Shown here piece by piece: positions 22,261-34,894 of a stretch of 64,000 nt of DNA. Source of the stretch: Tridacna crocea (taxonomy: Eukaryota; Mollusca; Bivalvia; Cardiida; Cardiidae); NCBI GenBank assembly GCA_943736015.1, contig OX031057.1:44788501-44852500 (forward strand). Reading direction: 5' to 3'. A program made the translations under genes and the position numbers. The notes under the pieces are model-generated. The model ran no database searches and was not told where the DNA came from. It saw only the letters and a program-made list of their open reading frames with translations. How positions within the stretch are numbered: position 1 is the stretch's first letter; each line of letters starts with the position of its first letter.

Positions 22261-22387
22261 CTAACCATATCTAACTATATTGACCCAAGAGTAGACCGCA
22301 CATTCTGTGCAATATTTTCTAAACCTTAGCGACCAACAGACTAAGAGCTCAATGTTCATACTTTATATTACAGTATAAAGATGTCTT

Positions 22388-22636
22388 ATAGTGACCTGAA
22401 ACAAGCGAAAAAGGGCATTCAGACATTTGCAAGAAGTGTTGCAGTCCGTGCAGGCTGATCCCAGACGTCACTTTACAACTACGTCAGATTTTGTGCTACA
22501 GTAGACTTGTGCAAAACAGAAAGTTACATAAAAACGGAAAGTGTCATTTCGGATGAGCCTGCGCAGATTGCACAAGCTGATCCGAGACGACACTTTATGC
22601 AAATATCCGTATGCCCCTTTTCGCGTGTTGCAGGCA
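22388..22636. mobile_element. Family C, copy 4
   Basis: First stem partly deleted (AAGAAGTGTTGCAGTCCGTG), second stem diverged, right end CGTGTTGCAGGC intact. Confidence 0.7.
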
Positions 22637-22784
22637 GTATGATGCTAAGGTCTCAGTGTACAGACTTTATATAACCATACAGAGAGGTCTTATATAATGC
22701 TAAGGAATCCTTAGAGTGCTCAGTGAATTTTATAGACTTCTTCAATTTCCAGAGACGACCTAGATTACAGATCTCAGCTTTAAT

Positions 22785-22972
22785 CCTTATCCTCCTATAT
22801 AAGAGAAATGAAACTTTCAAGCTGATAGTAGAAACCTAAATTTATCGGGGAAAGATATTCGCTTATCGGACAGTGTAGATCCAAGATCAGACTGCACGTT
22901 CTGTGCAGTCTGATCTTGGATCTACATTGTCCGCAATAGGTCATTGAGAGGCGCATATTAGCCTAAGGGTTT
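22785..22972 (-). mobile_element. Family B, near-full copy
   Basis: Stem with full GATCCAAGATCAGACTGCAC and inverse; ends GCCTAAGGGTTTAGG. A further scrap at 23030-23090 (CTGATCATGATCCGCACAGT). Confidence 0.75.
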
Positions 22973-23223
22973 AGGAATCTTTTTACCGGAAATTTTGACA
23001 ATCGTCTGACAGCGTTTACTAAAAGTGAGATCGCATGTTTTCTTGATATCTGATCATGATCCGCACAGTCCGAGAAGGTAACTTATGCCTACATCGAGTT
23101 TGGTATTCCAAAGGCGTGTGGTCTCTCAGCACTCTAACACATTTATATAGATGTTAATATTACCACATTTCGTTTTATCAAAACTCGGTTCATTAACCAG
23201 TGTTTAAAAATCAACATTGTTTT

Positions 23224-24407
23224 TCAGCACATCTGAGCACAAAGTGCCGAAGGGGAGCTCTCAGGATCACTTTGTGTCTGTTGTGAGTCGTCCGTCATCC
23301 GGCGCCATAAATTCTTTAAACACCTTCTCCTAAACCGTTTGGCCGATTTGGACAAAACTTTGCTGGAAGGTATCTTGGGAGGTCTCTTTAAAAATTGTTC
23401 AGAGAATTCGAAAAAAAAAAAAATGGTTACCATGGCAATCGAATGGAATTTTCTAAGAAATTCATTAAAAATCTTCTTCCCTGAAACCGCAGGTCACATT
23501 TTCAAATAATTTTACAAAAATGTTCCTTGGGTAGCCCCTTTCCTAAGGGGCTTGCTAAATCTCGATCTGTCGTAAAATATGGCCGTGGTGGTGGGGAGGG
23601 GGAGGGGGAAAGAGGGTGGCTCTTTGCACTGTAAATTCTTTGAAATTCTTCTTCACCTAAACCACTCATCAGATTTTGAAACAATTCCACAGAAATGTTC
23701 TCCGGGTGCCCCTTTTGACAACGTTTTCGTGAAATCTTGATCCGTCAAGAAACATGGCTTTGCTGGGGGTGGGTGGGGGCTATTTGCACTATATGGACAT
23801 GTAGGAATTCTTAAAAATTCTTCTTCTCTGAAACAAGTGGTCAGATTTTGAAATTTTTTCTCTGAAACAACTGGTCAGATTTTGAAATTTTTTAACAGAA
23901 AATGCCCTTTGGTGACCTTTAAATTTTCATCAAAAGACTGTATAAGTATTTTGATGAAAAGGGCTATTGCTGACGTTAACCTATACCAGGTGAGTGCACT
24001 GGTGGGAAATGCTATCAATATGCACACTTTCTACTTGATGTATTAGTTAGCTATGTATTGCAAGAGGTGATATAAAACTGTTATCTCTAGAATACATGCA
24101 TGATATTTCACCAGTTATCAAAAAGGCCTCTATCTAGGTGTTAACTGACTTGTTGTTCACCATTTCTGTACCTTATGAAGGATTTTTTTAAAATCTGAAT
24201 TCGATACAAATTCATGTTCTGAATTCTGAGTCGTCAAAAATATGGCTTTGGTGATGTTTGTAAGGGTGGTGACAGATTTAGAAATGATTTTTACAGGTGA
24301 CCTTTTCAAAATTGCTTGGCAAAGTAATGTTTTTGTCTCCAACATTCCAATACTATTGTCCTCTCAAAAATTCAGCTGAGCAATCCAGGGCCATCTTTGC
24401 CCTCTTA
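23224..24407 (-). mobile_element. Family G element, copy 1 (pearl/HINE-like)
   Basis: On the minus strand it starts AAGAGGGCAAAGATGGCCCT, continues with GCTCAGCTGAATTTTTGAGA, contains diverged internal repeats, and ends with a hairpin (GGCACTTTGTGCTCAGATGT). Bivalve pearl elements and Helentron-derived HINEs are known to have conserved ends around a core of tandem repeats of about 160 bp, and this layout matches. There is no coding capacity. Confidence 0.65.
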
Positions 24408-24544
24408 TTTCAAATTAAGAATGTTCTGGAGAAATTACACCAAGAATACTCTTAAGTATGGTTTACTATAGCTAGGCCTGGAATAGGATTATTTATCCAA
24501 GGACATTCCCTGAGATATCCAGGGTCTTACATGAGGATTGGACC

Positions 24545-24745
24545 TGGAATCTCCACATTTTTAATCCTTTACCTTCATTATTCAGAACCCCATTGAATAA
24601 ATAGGGGTTAGTAAATACCGTATGTCTGACGTCACTTTCTGTGAAGTCTGATCTTAGATCTACACTGTTCAATAAGGAGATATTTTCTCCAAAAAAAAAT
24701 TGAAACAACATTTTTTTGGGGTTACACGATCGCCTTAAAAGTTTC
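24545..24745 (+). mobile_element. Family B, decayed copy
   Basis: GTGAAGTCTGATCTTAGATC and CTGTTCAATAAGGAGATATT; left half of stem poorly conserved. Confidence 0.5.
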
Positions 24746-24773
24746 ATTATTTATATCTTTATTCATTTATTAT

Positions 24774-24800
24774 CTATTTATTTATTTATTTATTTATTAA
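24774..24800. repeat. TTTA tetranucleotide repeat
   Basis: About six units following the family B remnant. Confidence 0.85.
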
Positions 24801-24964
24801 GGTCAAGGAATAAAATGTGACCTATCATGCAAAAAGGGAACATCTTGGAATACTGTACTTCAATTCTATGAAAACAGATCAATAATAGTGCTAGTCAGTT
24901 TAAGCTGATAATTCAAAAATGATTGTACTACAAGGTATAATGACCACTTTCGTACAGAAAATGT

Positions 24965-25060
24965 CATTAAAGCCAAAAGTTTCAACCCTGGGCAGCCTAT
25001 GCAATTCCCGCAGTCTGACCAGGGTTGGCACTTTTCGCAGTTCCCCAATGGTCCCTGTTA
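24965..25060. mobile_element. Family E stem
   Basis: TTTCAACCCTGGGCAGCCTA and GTCTGACCAGGGTTGGCACT; tail not recognisable. Confidence 0.45.
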
Positions 25061-25075
25061 GGGTGATGAGTCACA

Positions 25076-26616
25076 AATGTGAACTTTATCGTGTGTAAAT
25101 GCTCCGCACTGGGAAAGTTAGAGCATTTCTCGTCTGGTACAAAATACAAGGAAGCAATGATATAAAGCAAATGATAATATGACCTTACCTATTTAGCAGC
25201 CGGTTTAGAATATATATCCACTTAAAACTGTTTATTGGTCAAACTGTTACGAATGTTTGTCATGTTTCACGCTGTTATGGGTTTAAAGAAAGAAGTATTA
25301 TCTATTATAGTCGCATACGAAAGAGAGACATTTGTCAAGAGAGAAAAGATACAGAGAAAGACACTATACAAGGGTAATCTATTAGAATGCGCGTTGATAC
25401 TCGTAGCTGTACTTTGTTTTAGATGATAGCACGACGTGCACCCAGTCATATAATGGATGAAAGAGTTTGCCTTTCAGCATATCGATTTTGTTTTAAGGCG
25501 CATTTTTGACATGTTATGTAAATAGATTCACAAAACTTTAACTAAGAATATGTATATATCCTTAGCTTACTCGGACACTGTGTGCTCGAAGTTGAGGCCT
25601 TTAGATATTGTAATTGTGGACTGTATGTCGTCAGCATTTCTATGCTTTCGCATAATTCATCTCGGGTCACTTAAAGTATTGTCAAGGAGCCCAATTTAAA
25701 ACATGGGGTTAAAATTAAAGTTTACCGATGAATTATGTAAACCATCGTGTTACATATTTTATACCATAGACAAGATGGGAAGTGGTGCACATTTTTTTAA
25801 TAGTGCCAATAACTTAACTATTGAAATTCACAGTTTCATGATACTGTTTAAGGATAACATCCTCATATAGCTGGAAAAAAAACTCCCTGTAAAAGCTTGA
25901 AAGCATGTGAAATAACTCACCTATTTAAATATAGATACATGCGTGGTGTAAGAATTTGAAAAACTAAGGCGATTCGTCCTCTGCTGCTAAAGCCAGAACT
26001 ACAATAACTTTGAAGGCCTACATAAAATTCATTTTCAGTCCGTCGTAATCTGTGAGACACAGCAGCCGTCAGGGAAAACATTTGACCGAGCTCCCAGACT
26101 ACTAGGTCACTGTGTTACCGTTATTACTCTAGGAGATACGATTGTACCAAAGTCTTGATGAAAATTAGTAACTTCTTTTCCGTCTTTGGGAATAATTTTG
26201 GCAAGTGTATCACAGTTTAACTCAAAGAAATAATGATAAACTAGCTCACATCTTGGAAAATCGTTTGTGAATACACTGATTTATCTTCTAACAAAATGAA
26301 TAAAAAATAGATGAGTCCCAATAGGAACCCCTAGTCAAAAGTGCTTGGCCAAGTGAAATGAAGTCCCACCCCCTTTTGTCGAGGCGTTGTGTCAGAGCTT
26401 GGGAGAACAGAGACAGGTGTCTCGCAGAAATTCATTTGGTCAGTTTTCTAGCAGGTAGTTAAGCCAATATTTATTGTAGTCAAAAGATTATAGTCAGGCT
26501 AGCAAGCAAACATTATTGTCATATTCATGAGACCCTCGTATATCTACAAACTGTTGACTATAAGTTTTGATGCATCTTCCAGGTAAAGGCGTCTTAAATT
26601 CAGATATATACGAGAT
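25076..26616. other. No feature recognised (1.5 kb)
   Basis: The largest stretch without recognised repeats left of 33 kb. Only short frames (about 60 codons), none with recognisable motifs or convincing splice-flanked exons. Confidence 0.55.
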
Positions 26617-26909
26617 AATTGAATGATTAAGCTAGACTTACCTTCGTAGAAGTAAGGCGAAGGTTGATCATAATTTCATCCGACACAAAACTCCCTTAGG
26701 GCTCACACAGATTATGACGCAGCGTCAGCAATCCAGGTGGTCATATTTTAGAGTACTTATGGCGCAGTAGTTGCATCATTTTGTAAGGAATTGTTGGAAG
26801 GGTGGATGAGGGTGGGCGTGTGAGCCCTAAGGGAGTTTTGTGTCGGATGAAATTATGATCAACCTTCGCCTTACTTCTACGAAGGTAAGTCTAGCTTAAT
26901 CATTCAATT
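26617..26909. mobile_element. 293-bp foldback sharing ends with the 4.9-kb element
   Basis: Arms of about 88 bp (26617-26705 and 26821-26909) are near-perfect inverted repeats around a loop of about 115 bp. Each arm consists of a 50-bp block (contains CTTCGTAGAAGTAAGGCGAA) followed by AATTTCATCCGACACAAAAC, a variant of the terminal repeat of the adjacent 4.9-kb element. The loop starts with the TGACGCAGCGTCA region found at that element's other end. It overlaps the start of the 4.9-kb element by four bases. Confidence 0.7.
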
Positions 26910-29409
26910 TCATCCAACACATAAACTCCCTTATGGGCCCCACAGATTCTTTAGAGTTGATTTCTTATAAAATGGGAAAGCATAACATAGAGAGAAGTGC
27001 TGACTTTCATTAACAACAATTTTGGAATCCTGTGAAGTGTAGCATTGAGCAGGTGTGTTAGCATTACTCGGGTCAGCTCATAATATGACTTCTCTTAAAC
27101 GCCCTCCCTCACGATGAATTTTTAACAAGGACGCCGATCTTATCCTATGCGTAATATACGGCTTGAAATGTATAAGTATTTTATTTCATTACTGTTTATA
27201 AGTATTTGTACTTTCCATTACATTCTTAATTGTAACAATACAAGATTTATTCTTGCCTCATATCGTCCGTATTGCCTTGAACTAGCCAGAGAAAGAGTTT
27301 CCTCATTGCATGATACATCTTACAAAACCGGCTGGTGGTTTTGTTTCATGTATGATAATATTCTCGTTTAGCCATGTGCTAATTAGCCTTATATTCAACT
27401 ATTATTTGTGCATGAATTTTAGTAATGGCCGTTTTCTTTTTTAAATCAACGAATAACTCATGGCGAAGTTAATAACATTTGACTCCCGGACTTCTGTTTG
27501 TCGATTTGTGTGAGGATTTTCATAGTTATGTTATCCCCCAATTTCCAACGGAATTCGTGGAAATGAATGGAGTGGAAATATACATGTGTAATACCTTTTC
27601 CTACACCATGTGAATACAAATGTCTCATAAGCAGCTGCTCCTGGTTCGGAATATCTAGTACCATATAAAAGGAATGTGGCATTCAACGTGATGCAACCAA
27701 TGTTCTGTGTGCATTTCTGGCATTAATTACTTTTACAAGTGATGAATAAAAAGCATTTTCATCAAACAGTCCTTCTAGTACATTATTTCCACTCCTACAC
27801 AGAGTTTTTCTGTCCGTGTATTTCTCCTTTTGGGTTTAAATACGATCTACCGAATCATAGTGTTTTTTTTTTTTTCTACTATGATTATTTATTCATAAAC
27901 AACTTGTATCGTTCGTATGTAGTCGTATGTAGACTTTCCTCATGTTCGTCATGAAGGCGTGATTCTCGCTTTCGAAATCTTCTCGTATCTTCATTCTTTT
28001 GAATTTGATGTTCCTTTGATCTAAATAGCTTTTCTTTCATTATCAATAAATCACATGCCACATATAGTGCAGTAGCTGTATGGATTTACAAGTATGTATT
28101 AGATTTAACGTTACGTTCAAGAATGTAACTGCTACTTTTGTTGCCATGTCAACATTCAGATTGTCCTCTGGGACAGGAGGTATGTTAATTTAAATATCAG
28201 AAATACTATGATATGGCCATAATCGGCATGTTTCCCTAGCTGTAATATCCTCGCATGCTTCTCATGTTCTTTGTAGTCTTGGATTCTTAACTATGAACAG
28301 ACCTTGAACCATCATCTTACCTGATAAGAACTCAGGAATTTTGTAACACCTCAGTCACCACTGAATGCACTGCTCTTTTTATATTACGTAAGCCAGTCTG
28401 AGAACAATTACTAATGGAATTCACGCTTGCAAGATAAGACCCTGGATAAGCGAGTTCATACAAGTTTCAGTGGTTCGGATTTCAAGACTGCAGGAGGAGC
28501 CAATAATTAATGCCGTTTAATTAGTATTTATGTCCTCTGAAATGATTCTGAAATATTTACAAACCGGTCCTCATGTCTTGATTGAGTAATAAATAATCAC
28601 CCGAAAGGTCAACAGATGTTAACCAGCAAATCTTCCTCATTATAGTGAGTGCTGACTGCTATGCAGCGGTTTCGTTTGAAAAGACTTTCGTTTAAATAAA
28701 ACGAGAATTTCAGATGTCAAATAAGTCTTATTCTACCTGCCATAACTCACTGAGCTGAAATTTTGATATGCATGCATTGCTGGTATCTATGTCGTTAAGG
28801 ATTCATTTTCCTCATGTCACGATGAAGCCGTTTCACCACCTTGGAATTTCCAAGTATATCCTATCTCGAACTTGTATTTGATACTCGGACTTAATTTGTA
28901 TTTATTCCCGGTTTCGCTTTTATTGTTGGATTGAAGGTTGTGGTTGTTCCAGTGTGGAGTGAGTGGGGAAATGGTTGGCCCCCTCCCCTTTCAGCTATGG
29001 AACTCTTTTATTTTAAGTGAATGAAGCCTTTGATTATTTGAGACAATTTAACTCGGGCAGTATTTCTAGAAAAGAAATGTTGAATTAAGAGACATGTACA
29101 TGGGAAAGAGATATTTCCACACATTTCCTCAACTTATTAGATTGTAGGCTACAACTCTCTGTGTCGAGATGTTGTCTCGTAATACCGGTATTTGTGTGTG
29201 TGTTTCTTTAGGGCTGTTTCAATGTTGGCACAGTGGCCATCTACTCTCGAGTCTTGTCAATTTGACACCCCTTTTGTCATTTACATTTATATTGAAGTGC
29301 GTTTAATTTAATCTGCTTTACTATATCCTTCGAAACAGTTGCCATTTTCTGTAGCTAGATCCATCTATACAATTCTTCTGTCGAAATCGGAACTGTTGTT
29401 TGAAAGGAG

Positions 29410-29929
29410 TCATAAATGTTCAGCCATTTTTTTTTTCCGAGTTTTCCCATATTGAGCCTCTGTATATTTCGTCTCAAGGAAATGTTTATCTATTATCTCC
29501 ATGGTCAGAATCACTGCTAAGGTCATGACCGTGCAAGAAAGGTCATTAATTTCCTGTGGTCGCTCTATCCTGCATTTTCCAGGTATTGTCTGTGATACTT
29601 TCACAGATAAGATATCTTCCTTTATGCTAATTATAGGATAGTTTAATGTCTGTTGTGATTTTGACACATTCCGAGCCTTGTTCTCGTGGACTGAACTGAC
29701 CGCTGAGTTATCCATTCGTGCTATTTTCTAACAGATTTGAATTGAACGGAGATATACCGATAATTAATTGCCGGTCAATCACCTCTTGTTGTCTTGCAAT
29801 ATGCATGTGTATTCCTTGCAAGATTACGGATTCTTCGGCTGTTACGATATGGCTGTCAAGTTTTTCTAGAAATGTAGAGTTCGCACTTTGGCATATAGAT
29901 TTCTCCAAATGAGAAACCTTAGACAACAT
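29410..29929 (-). other. Two overlapping minus-strand frames, possible decayed cargo gene
   Basis: A 73-codon frame (29929-29708, begins MLSKVSHLEKSICQSANSTF) ends at a stop that overlaps the ATG of a 101-codon frame (29715-29410, begins MDNSAVSSVHENKARNVSKS) in another phase. Together they could be one protein of about 170 residues with a single frameshift. Neither resembles a family I know. They are the longest non-repetitive frames in the 4.9-kb element, so they are recorded as a candidate only. Confidence 0.25.
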
Positions 29930-30150
29930 TTACCGTGAAGTGACAAATTAACTTCCCTACGGCTTTCAACTATTTTCTGTAGATCGAGTTATTCACTATT
30001 CATATCTTCCTGCTTTTTTTTTTGTGTGTGTGTGTGTACTTACTTAACCCGTCATATATAGGTGCCATATAATTCAGTGAAACTGTGGTATCCATGTACA
30101 CATACATTGTGCACCTGAGGGGTATCTTTTTATTGTAGTGCTTTTTGAAC

Positions 30151-31475
30151 GATGTAAATCCATCGTCAATCAAAGTACTGCTGTAGAAGCGAATTTTGCT
30201 TAAACGACGTAATTGGATCCTTAAGGTAACTTCAATTATATGACTGGAATTTCGCTCAAAAGTACGATGTAAGTTCATCGTTAATAGACCTTTGATATAC
30301 GAAATATTTTTGGTTGAATGATGTAAGTTCATCGTTCATAGACCTCTGATGTAGGAAGTACTTCTGCTTGCACGATTTAAACGCATCGTTAATAGAACTG
30401 TGATATTGAAGCAGTTTTTGCTTATACGATGTAAATCCATCGTTAGAAGAACTTCGATTTTGAAACAATTTTTTTTTTCTTGAACGATGTAAATCCATCC
30501 TTCATAGAACTTTGATATAGAAGCAATTTATGCTTATACGATGTAAATCCATCGTTAGAAGAAGTTTGATTTTGAAACATTTTTTTTTTTTTTTTGAACG
30601 ATGTAAATCCATCCTTCATAGAACTTTGATATAGAAGCAATTTTGCTTGAACAATGTAAGTCCATCGTCAATAGGACTTGGTTATAGAAACAACTTTGGC
30701 TTGAACGGTGTAAATCCACCTTCAATTAATACATCTCTGATATGGAAAACGTTTGATTGAACATCGTAAATCCATCCTAAATTGAACTTTGCTGTGAAAA
30801 GATACTTGTACTGGCTTGAACGATGTAAATCCATCGTAAAAAGAACTTTGACATGGAACATCTCTGGCTTAGGAATTGTAAATCTATCCTTGATTATCTG
30901 TTGTACATAAAAATTGTCTACAAGGATGTAAATCCATCTTATATAAGTCTCACGATACATGAACCTTTGGTTGAACTTTGTGAAGTAATCGTAAATGCTA
31001 GAACGGCGTGAATCAGTTCAAGATTGATCATTCTTAGCCACGAACCGTGCATTAAGACAACTTTTGCCAAACGACGTGAATTCTTTGTTTTCAACCATTT
31101 GATATAAAACAAATTTTTGCCAGAAAGTTGGAAATATCATCATTAGTTAATCTTTGATATGGAATTAACTGTTGCTTTAACGACGTAAATCCATCCTTAA
31201 TGAATTCTTGATATTGAAGTAACTTGTTTTAACTGTGTGGAATTGTTAGCGTTGATAAATCTTTGATGTAAATCCGGAAGCAGTTTTTAGCTGTGAAGAC
31301 GTAAATCGGACCTTAATTAATCTATGATATAGAAGTAACTTTTGCCAGGACGACGTACATCCATCGTCAATAGATCTAGATATATGGTAAATGTCAACTT
31401 TGCATGAGCACTTGAGCGACATAATTTCATCTTTTGTTATAGGAACAACTTTTGTTTGGGCGATGTAATTCCATC
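30151..31475. repeat. Tandem array, 54-60-bp unit (GATGTAAATCCATC core)
   Basis: About 23 degenerate units each carry GATGTAAATCCATCGTT followed by an AT-rich spacer (ACTTTGATATAGAAGCA). Measured spacings are 58, 54 and 60 bp in the best-preserved part (30428, 30486, 30540, 30600). Divergence rises to the right. It lies wholly within the 4.9-kb TIR element. Short frames across it repeat SSMNDGFTSYKQ-like peptides on the minus strand and are artefacts of the repeat. Confidence 0.85.
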
Positions 31476-32046
31476 GTTTGTAAGTGCATTTAAAATGCAA
31501 TTCATTCCGTTGTAAATAATAATATTCTTACGATATTTAAAGTATTTTTTTTTTTTACTATTATTTAAATGGACTCACCGCTTCCTATTCTATTCCTCAA
31601 AGTACTCCTTAGTATTTTTTGCTATGAAATATGAATTATTTTCAAATCACATATAATTAGAACTAGTAATCATTGTCTATGAAATATGTCCGTTCCCTGG
31701 TCGCTATTGCCTCGTTATGACCACCTGGATTGCTGACGCTGCGTCATAATCTGTGGGGCCCATAAGGGAGTTTATGTGTTGGATGAAATTCCTTGGATAA
31801 TTTCCAGTTCAAAGGATGTAGTAAGATAAAAAAAAAAAAACCGCATAGCAGCTGACTATACATATAATCTGATGTATCTCATTGACCATTCCAGGTAAAG
31901 AATTAGGTCAGTAGGTATGAATTTAGAAAACAAATATTTTTTAGGAGGTCTCAAGCGTACTACAAGGGTGTTTTTTCTAGGAAACTTAACACGTTTTCAA
32001 TATTGTAGCTGAAAAAAGGGTCAAATTGGTTTTCCAAAAGATACAA

Positions 32047-33177
32047 CAGTGCCAAAATGGCCTTAGACTGCTCACCTGAATTTTTGAGAGAATCATAGCC
32101 AATTCTTTTTTAGTTATTGAAACTTTGGAAACAAAAGCATTATTTTGCCATACAATTTTGCAAAGGTCACCTGTAAAAGTTATTTCAAAATTTGTCACCA
32201 CCCCTACGACAATCACCTCAGCAATGATTTTGAATGAATTACATTTGTGCAATTGGAATTTTGGATAGATCACCCAAGGACAATTTCTTGAAGAAGAGCA
32301 CATGTTCGATAGTGACTAAAAACATAAGTTGAACAAGAGCACCGCATGCAGGTGCCAACAACTGGCTTTTGTTTTTCGACGGATGAAAATTTCCATGACG
32401 CTTTTTGAAAAGGGTCACCCTAAGAACATTTCTGTGAAATTATTTAAAAATCTGACAAGCTGTTCCAGAGAAGAAGTATTAAAAATATCCTCTTCATGTC
32501 CCTGTAGTGCAGCTAGCCACCACAATCTGTGCCATGTTTCACGACAGATCACAATTTTGTGAACATTTTTTGAAAATAGTCACCCATTGCTAAGAAATTA
32601 TGTCAAAATCTGACCAGCCGATTCAGAGAAGAATAATTTTTAAAAATCTCTTCATGTCCGTATCGTGCAAAGAGCCCACAGCCATCAAAGCCATGTTTCC
32701 TAACGGATCAAAATTTCTCGAACAACTTGCAAAAGAGGTTACCCAAGAAACATTTCTGTGAGCCGTTTCAGATAAACGCATTTTTAAGAATTTCTTCATT
32801 TCTTTGTAGTTCATATAGCCCCCATTCACCAGAACCACGTTTCTTGACGGATAAAAATTTCCCGAACACCTTTTGAAAAAGGTCATCCAATGAACATCTC
32901 TGAGAAATTGTTACAAAATCTGACAGCCGTTTCAGAGAAGAATATCTTTAAAGAATTTCTTAGACAATTCCATTTGGTTGCCATGGCAACCAGAATTTTT
33001 GAAATCAAATTCAGTAAACAATGAGAAACTCCCAAAGAACATTCCAGCTAAGTTCCAAATTTGCCCAGCAGTTTAAGAGGAGTTGATGTTTAAAGAATTG
33101 TTGACGACGGGCGACGGACACCAGGTGATCCCAAAAGCTCCCCTTGAGCACGTTGTGCTAAGGTGAGCTAAAAAAGA
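32047..33177 (+). mobile_element. Family G element, copy 2
   Basis: The 5' end GCCAAAATGGCC and CTCACCTGAATTTTTGAG are followed by diverged internal units (for example GCCATGTTTC at 32531 and 32690) and the full 3' end: AGCTCCCCTTGAGCACGTTG, then AGGTGAGCTAAAAAAG. The left part aligns with copy 4 and lacks the family A insertion seen there, so it serves as a related empty site. Confidence 0.7.
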
Positions 33178-33220
33178 GATTTAGTATCAGTCGTCTTGGA
33201 GTCCTTTCTGGCCAAAAGGT

Positions 33221-33447
33221 AAATCATTAACAACAATATTTTAGACAGGTCCAAATTGAAAGCATTTGCAGACGACAAAATGAAAGTGACCGAAAATTTG
33301 AAATTTGTTTTGTGAAGGGTAGAAAACATTGTGGGAAGAGGAGAAAATGCTGGTTACCAGCATTTTCTCCTTTTCCCACAATGTTTTCAAAAGGCCTCTT
33401 TCTCAGGGGCGTCAAAAGTAGGGATCGATTGTGTGGTAATGGGTTAA
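33221..33447 (-). mobile_element. Family A, copy 26
   Basis: Right TTAA 33444-33447. Left end has lost about 6 bp (CATTAACAACAATATT). Lies 45 bp past the 3' end of family G copy 2. Confidence 0.85.
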
Positions 33448-34890
33448 GAAATACAGAACCGTTTTTCCACATTCTTATAATAATATGAAGGGGTTTGTTT
33501 TTTTGGACGTCTGTGTGGAAAGTTAATAGGTTAAATTTCGAGTTAAAAAACAAACGTGTTGCCATCTTTGACAAGTTATAACATGGACCACTCTGGTCTG
33601 CAAGCTACTTCAGTACGTTTTTAAGTTTTCTTTTCGAAAATCCACATACCATAATTATTTTGTTTCAAATCCGATGAACATTCGTGAGATTTTTTGTTTA
33701 TCTGGAAAAAATTTCGCGCTACTTCTGGCACGAACTATATTTTTCATTAAACTGTTAATGCTGTGATGGCTAGATTATCTCGCAGAGTAAACCGATTTTG
33801 CTCTGATACGATAGTTTATGTAAGTTCAAAATATTGCTCATATTTGGTTAAGTTTTGGCACAAAGGAATTGTTATTACTCAAGAAAGAGTTTTGCTTTCT
33901 CTTAATAGATGTCTTTTTTCCAGTTTCGCTAATTCCTGACAGACAACTTTCGACAAGTAAACAAAGTTCACCAGTATCAAAACTCAAAGTTCTAGGCAAA
34001 TACATTCGACTAAGGCGATATAGATCTCAAGAGACCTTATCTTGCCCAAATAAAGGCAATGTCGTTTGAAATATAAGGATTACATTTTAGCAAAAAAGAA
34101 AACACTTTTCTATTATGTCAAAGCTTCGATATTGCAGCTGTGCTCATGCACTAAACGTTTCTAGTAATGTTTCTTAGGCAAAATCGTTAGCAAATGTTAT
34201 CTCCAACTTGATATGATTGGCCCAGTTGATTGACTCACGACGAAGAAGTTGTTCTTGTTTCTCTCTGCTTTCATGGAACTTAAGTTCACCATATAATACG
34301 GAGAAAAATAATGACCAAGATTTTCCCTTCGTTACTCTACAGGGCAATTTATACACTATTGATGCTTTCGGGGGCAATTAGCGTCAAAATCAAACTGAAA
34401 AATATATAAATTATAGTCAGAAATTAGGTATTCACTGTTCGGTGTTTCGTAATATATGATGACAAAACAGCTTAAATATTGCAGTAATACGACTCTACTG
34501 GCTGTAGAGAATAAATTCCTTTGTACCAGTGTAAAGGTTATAATTGTAGAGTATAATTATAACTGCTTATTATGTTTATCGCCTTTGATTATAAGTGATT
34601 CCTAAGCTCTTGTATGAAAAATGGCAAATGAGATCAATACATACTACATCAAATGGTATATAACACATGACATGTATCTTCTAGTAAAAAAGCAAAGTTA
34701 GAAAATCTGAGATACAAACTTAAAATCTTAAGAATAATTGGTAAATTCAGTCCCTGTATACTCTTTTCACACAACATTAACAGTCGATCAGAAATGTAGC
34801 TCCTACAGATTTGACCAATATTGGCGCTCCCCAAGGTTTGATCCTTAGCCTTCTTCTCTGAGTTGATATAAAACGACTAAGTCGAAAAAA
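33448..34890. other. No feature recognised (1.4 kb)
   Basis: AT-rich, with two short frames (33869-34069 plus, 34174-34377 minus) that show no domain. No family hairpins. Confidence 0.55.
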
Positions 34891-34894
34891 GGGC

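Larger units (their letters stand above)
26906..31790. mobile_element. 4.9-kb element with 43-bp perfect terminal inverted repeats
   Basis: The left end 26906-26948 (starting AATTTCATCCAACACATAAA) and right end 31748-31790 are exact inverted repeats of 43 bp. The interior is AT-rich, has no recognisable transposase, and carries a tandem array near its right end (30151-31475). The right end continues inward with a TGACGCTGCGTCA palindrome and a block that is also present, inverted, in the foldback just left of the element (26672-26745). The superfamily cannot be assigned from the sequence alone and no clear target duplication is visible. Confidence 0.7.

Noticed and set aside
23224..24407. Possible gene in the AAGAAG/TTCTTC-rich stretch
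   Set aside because: Frames are short and the sequence matches family G repeats at 32 and 36 kb.
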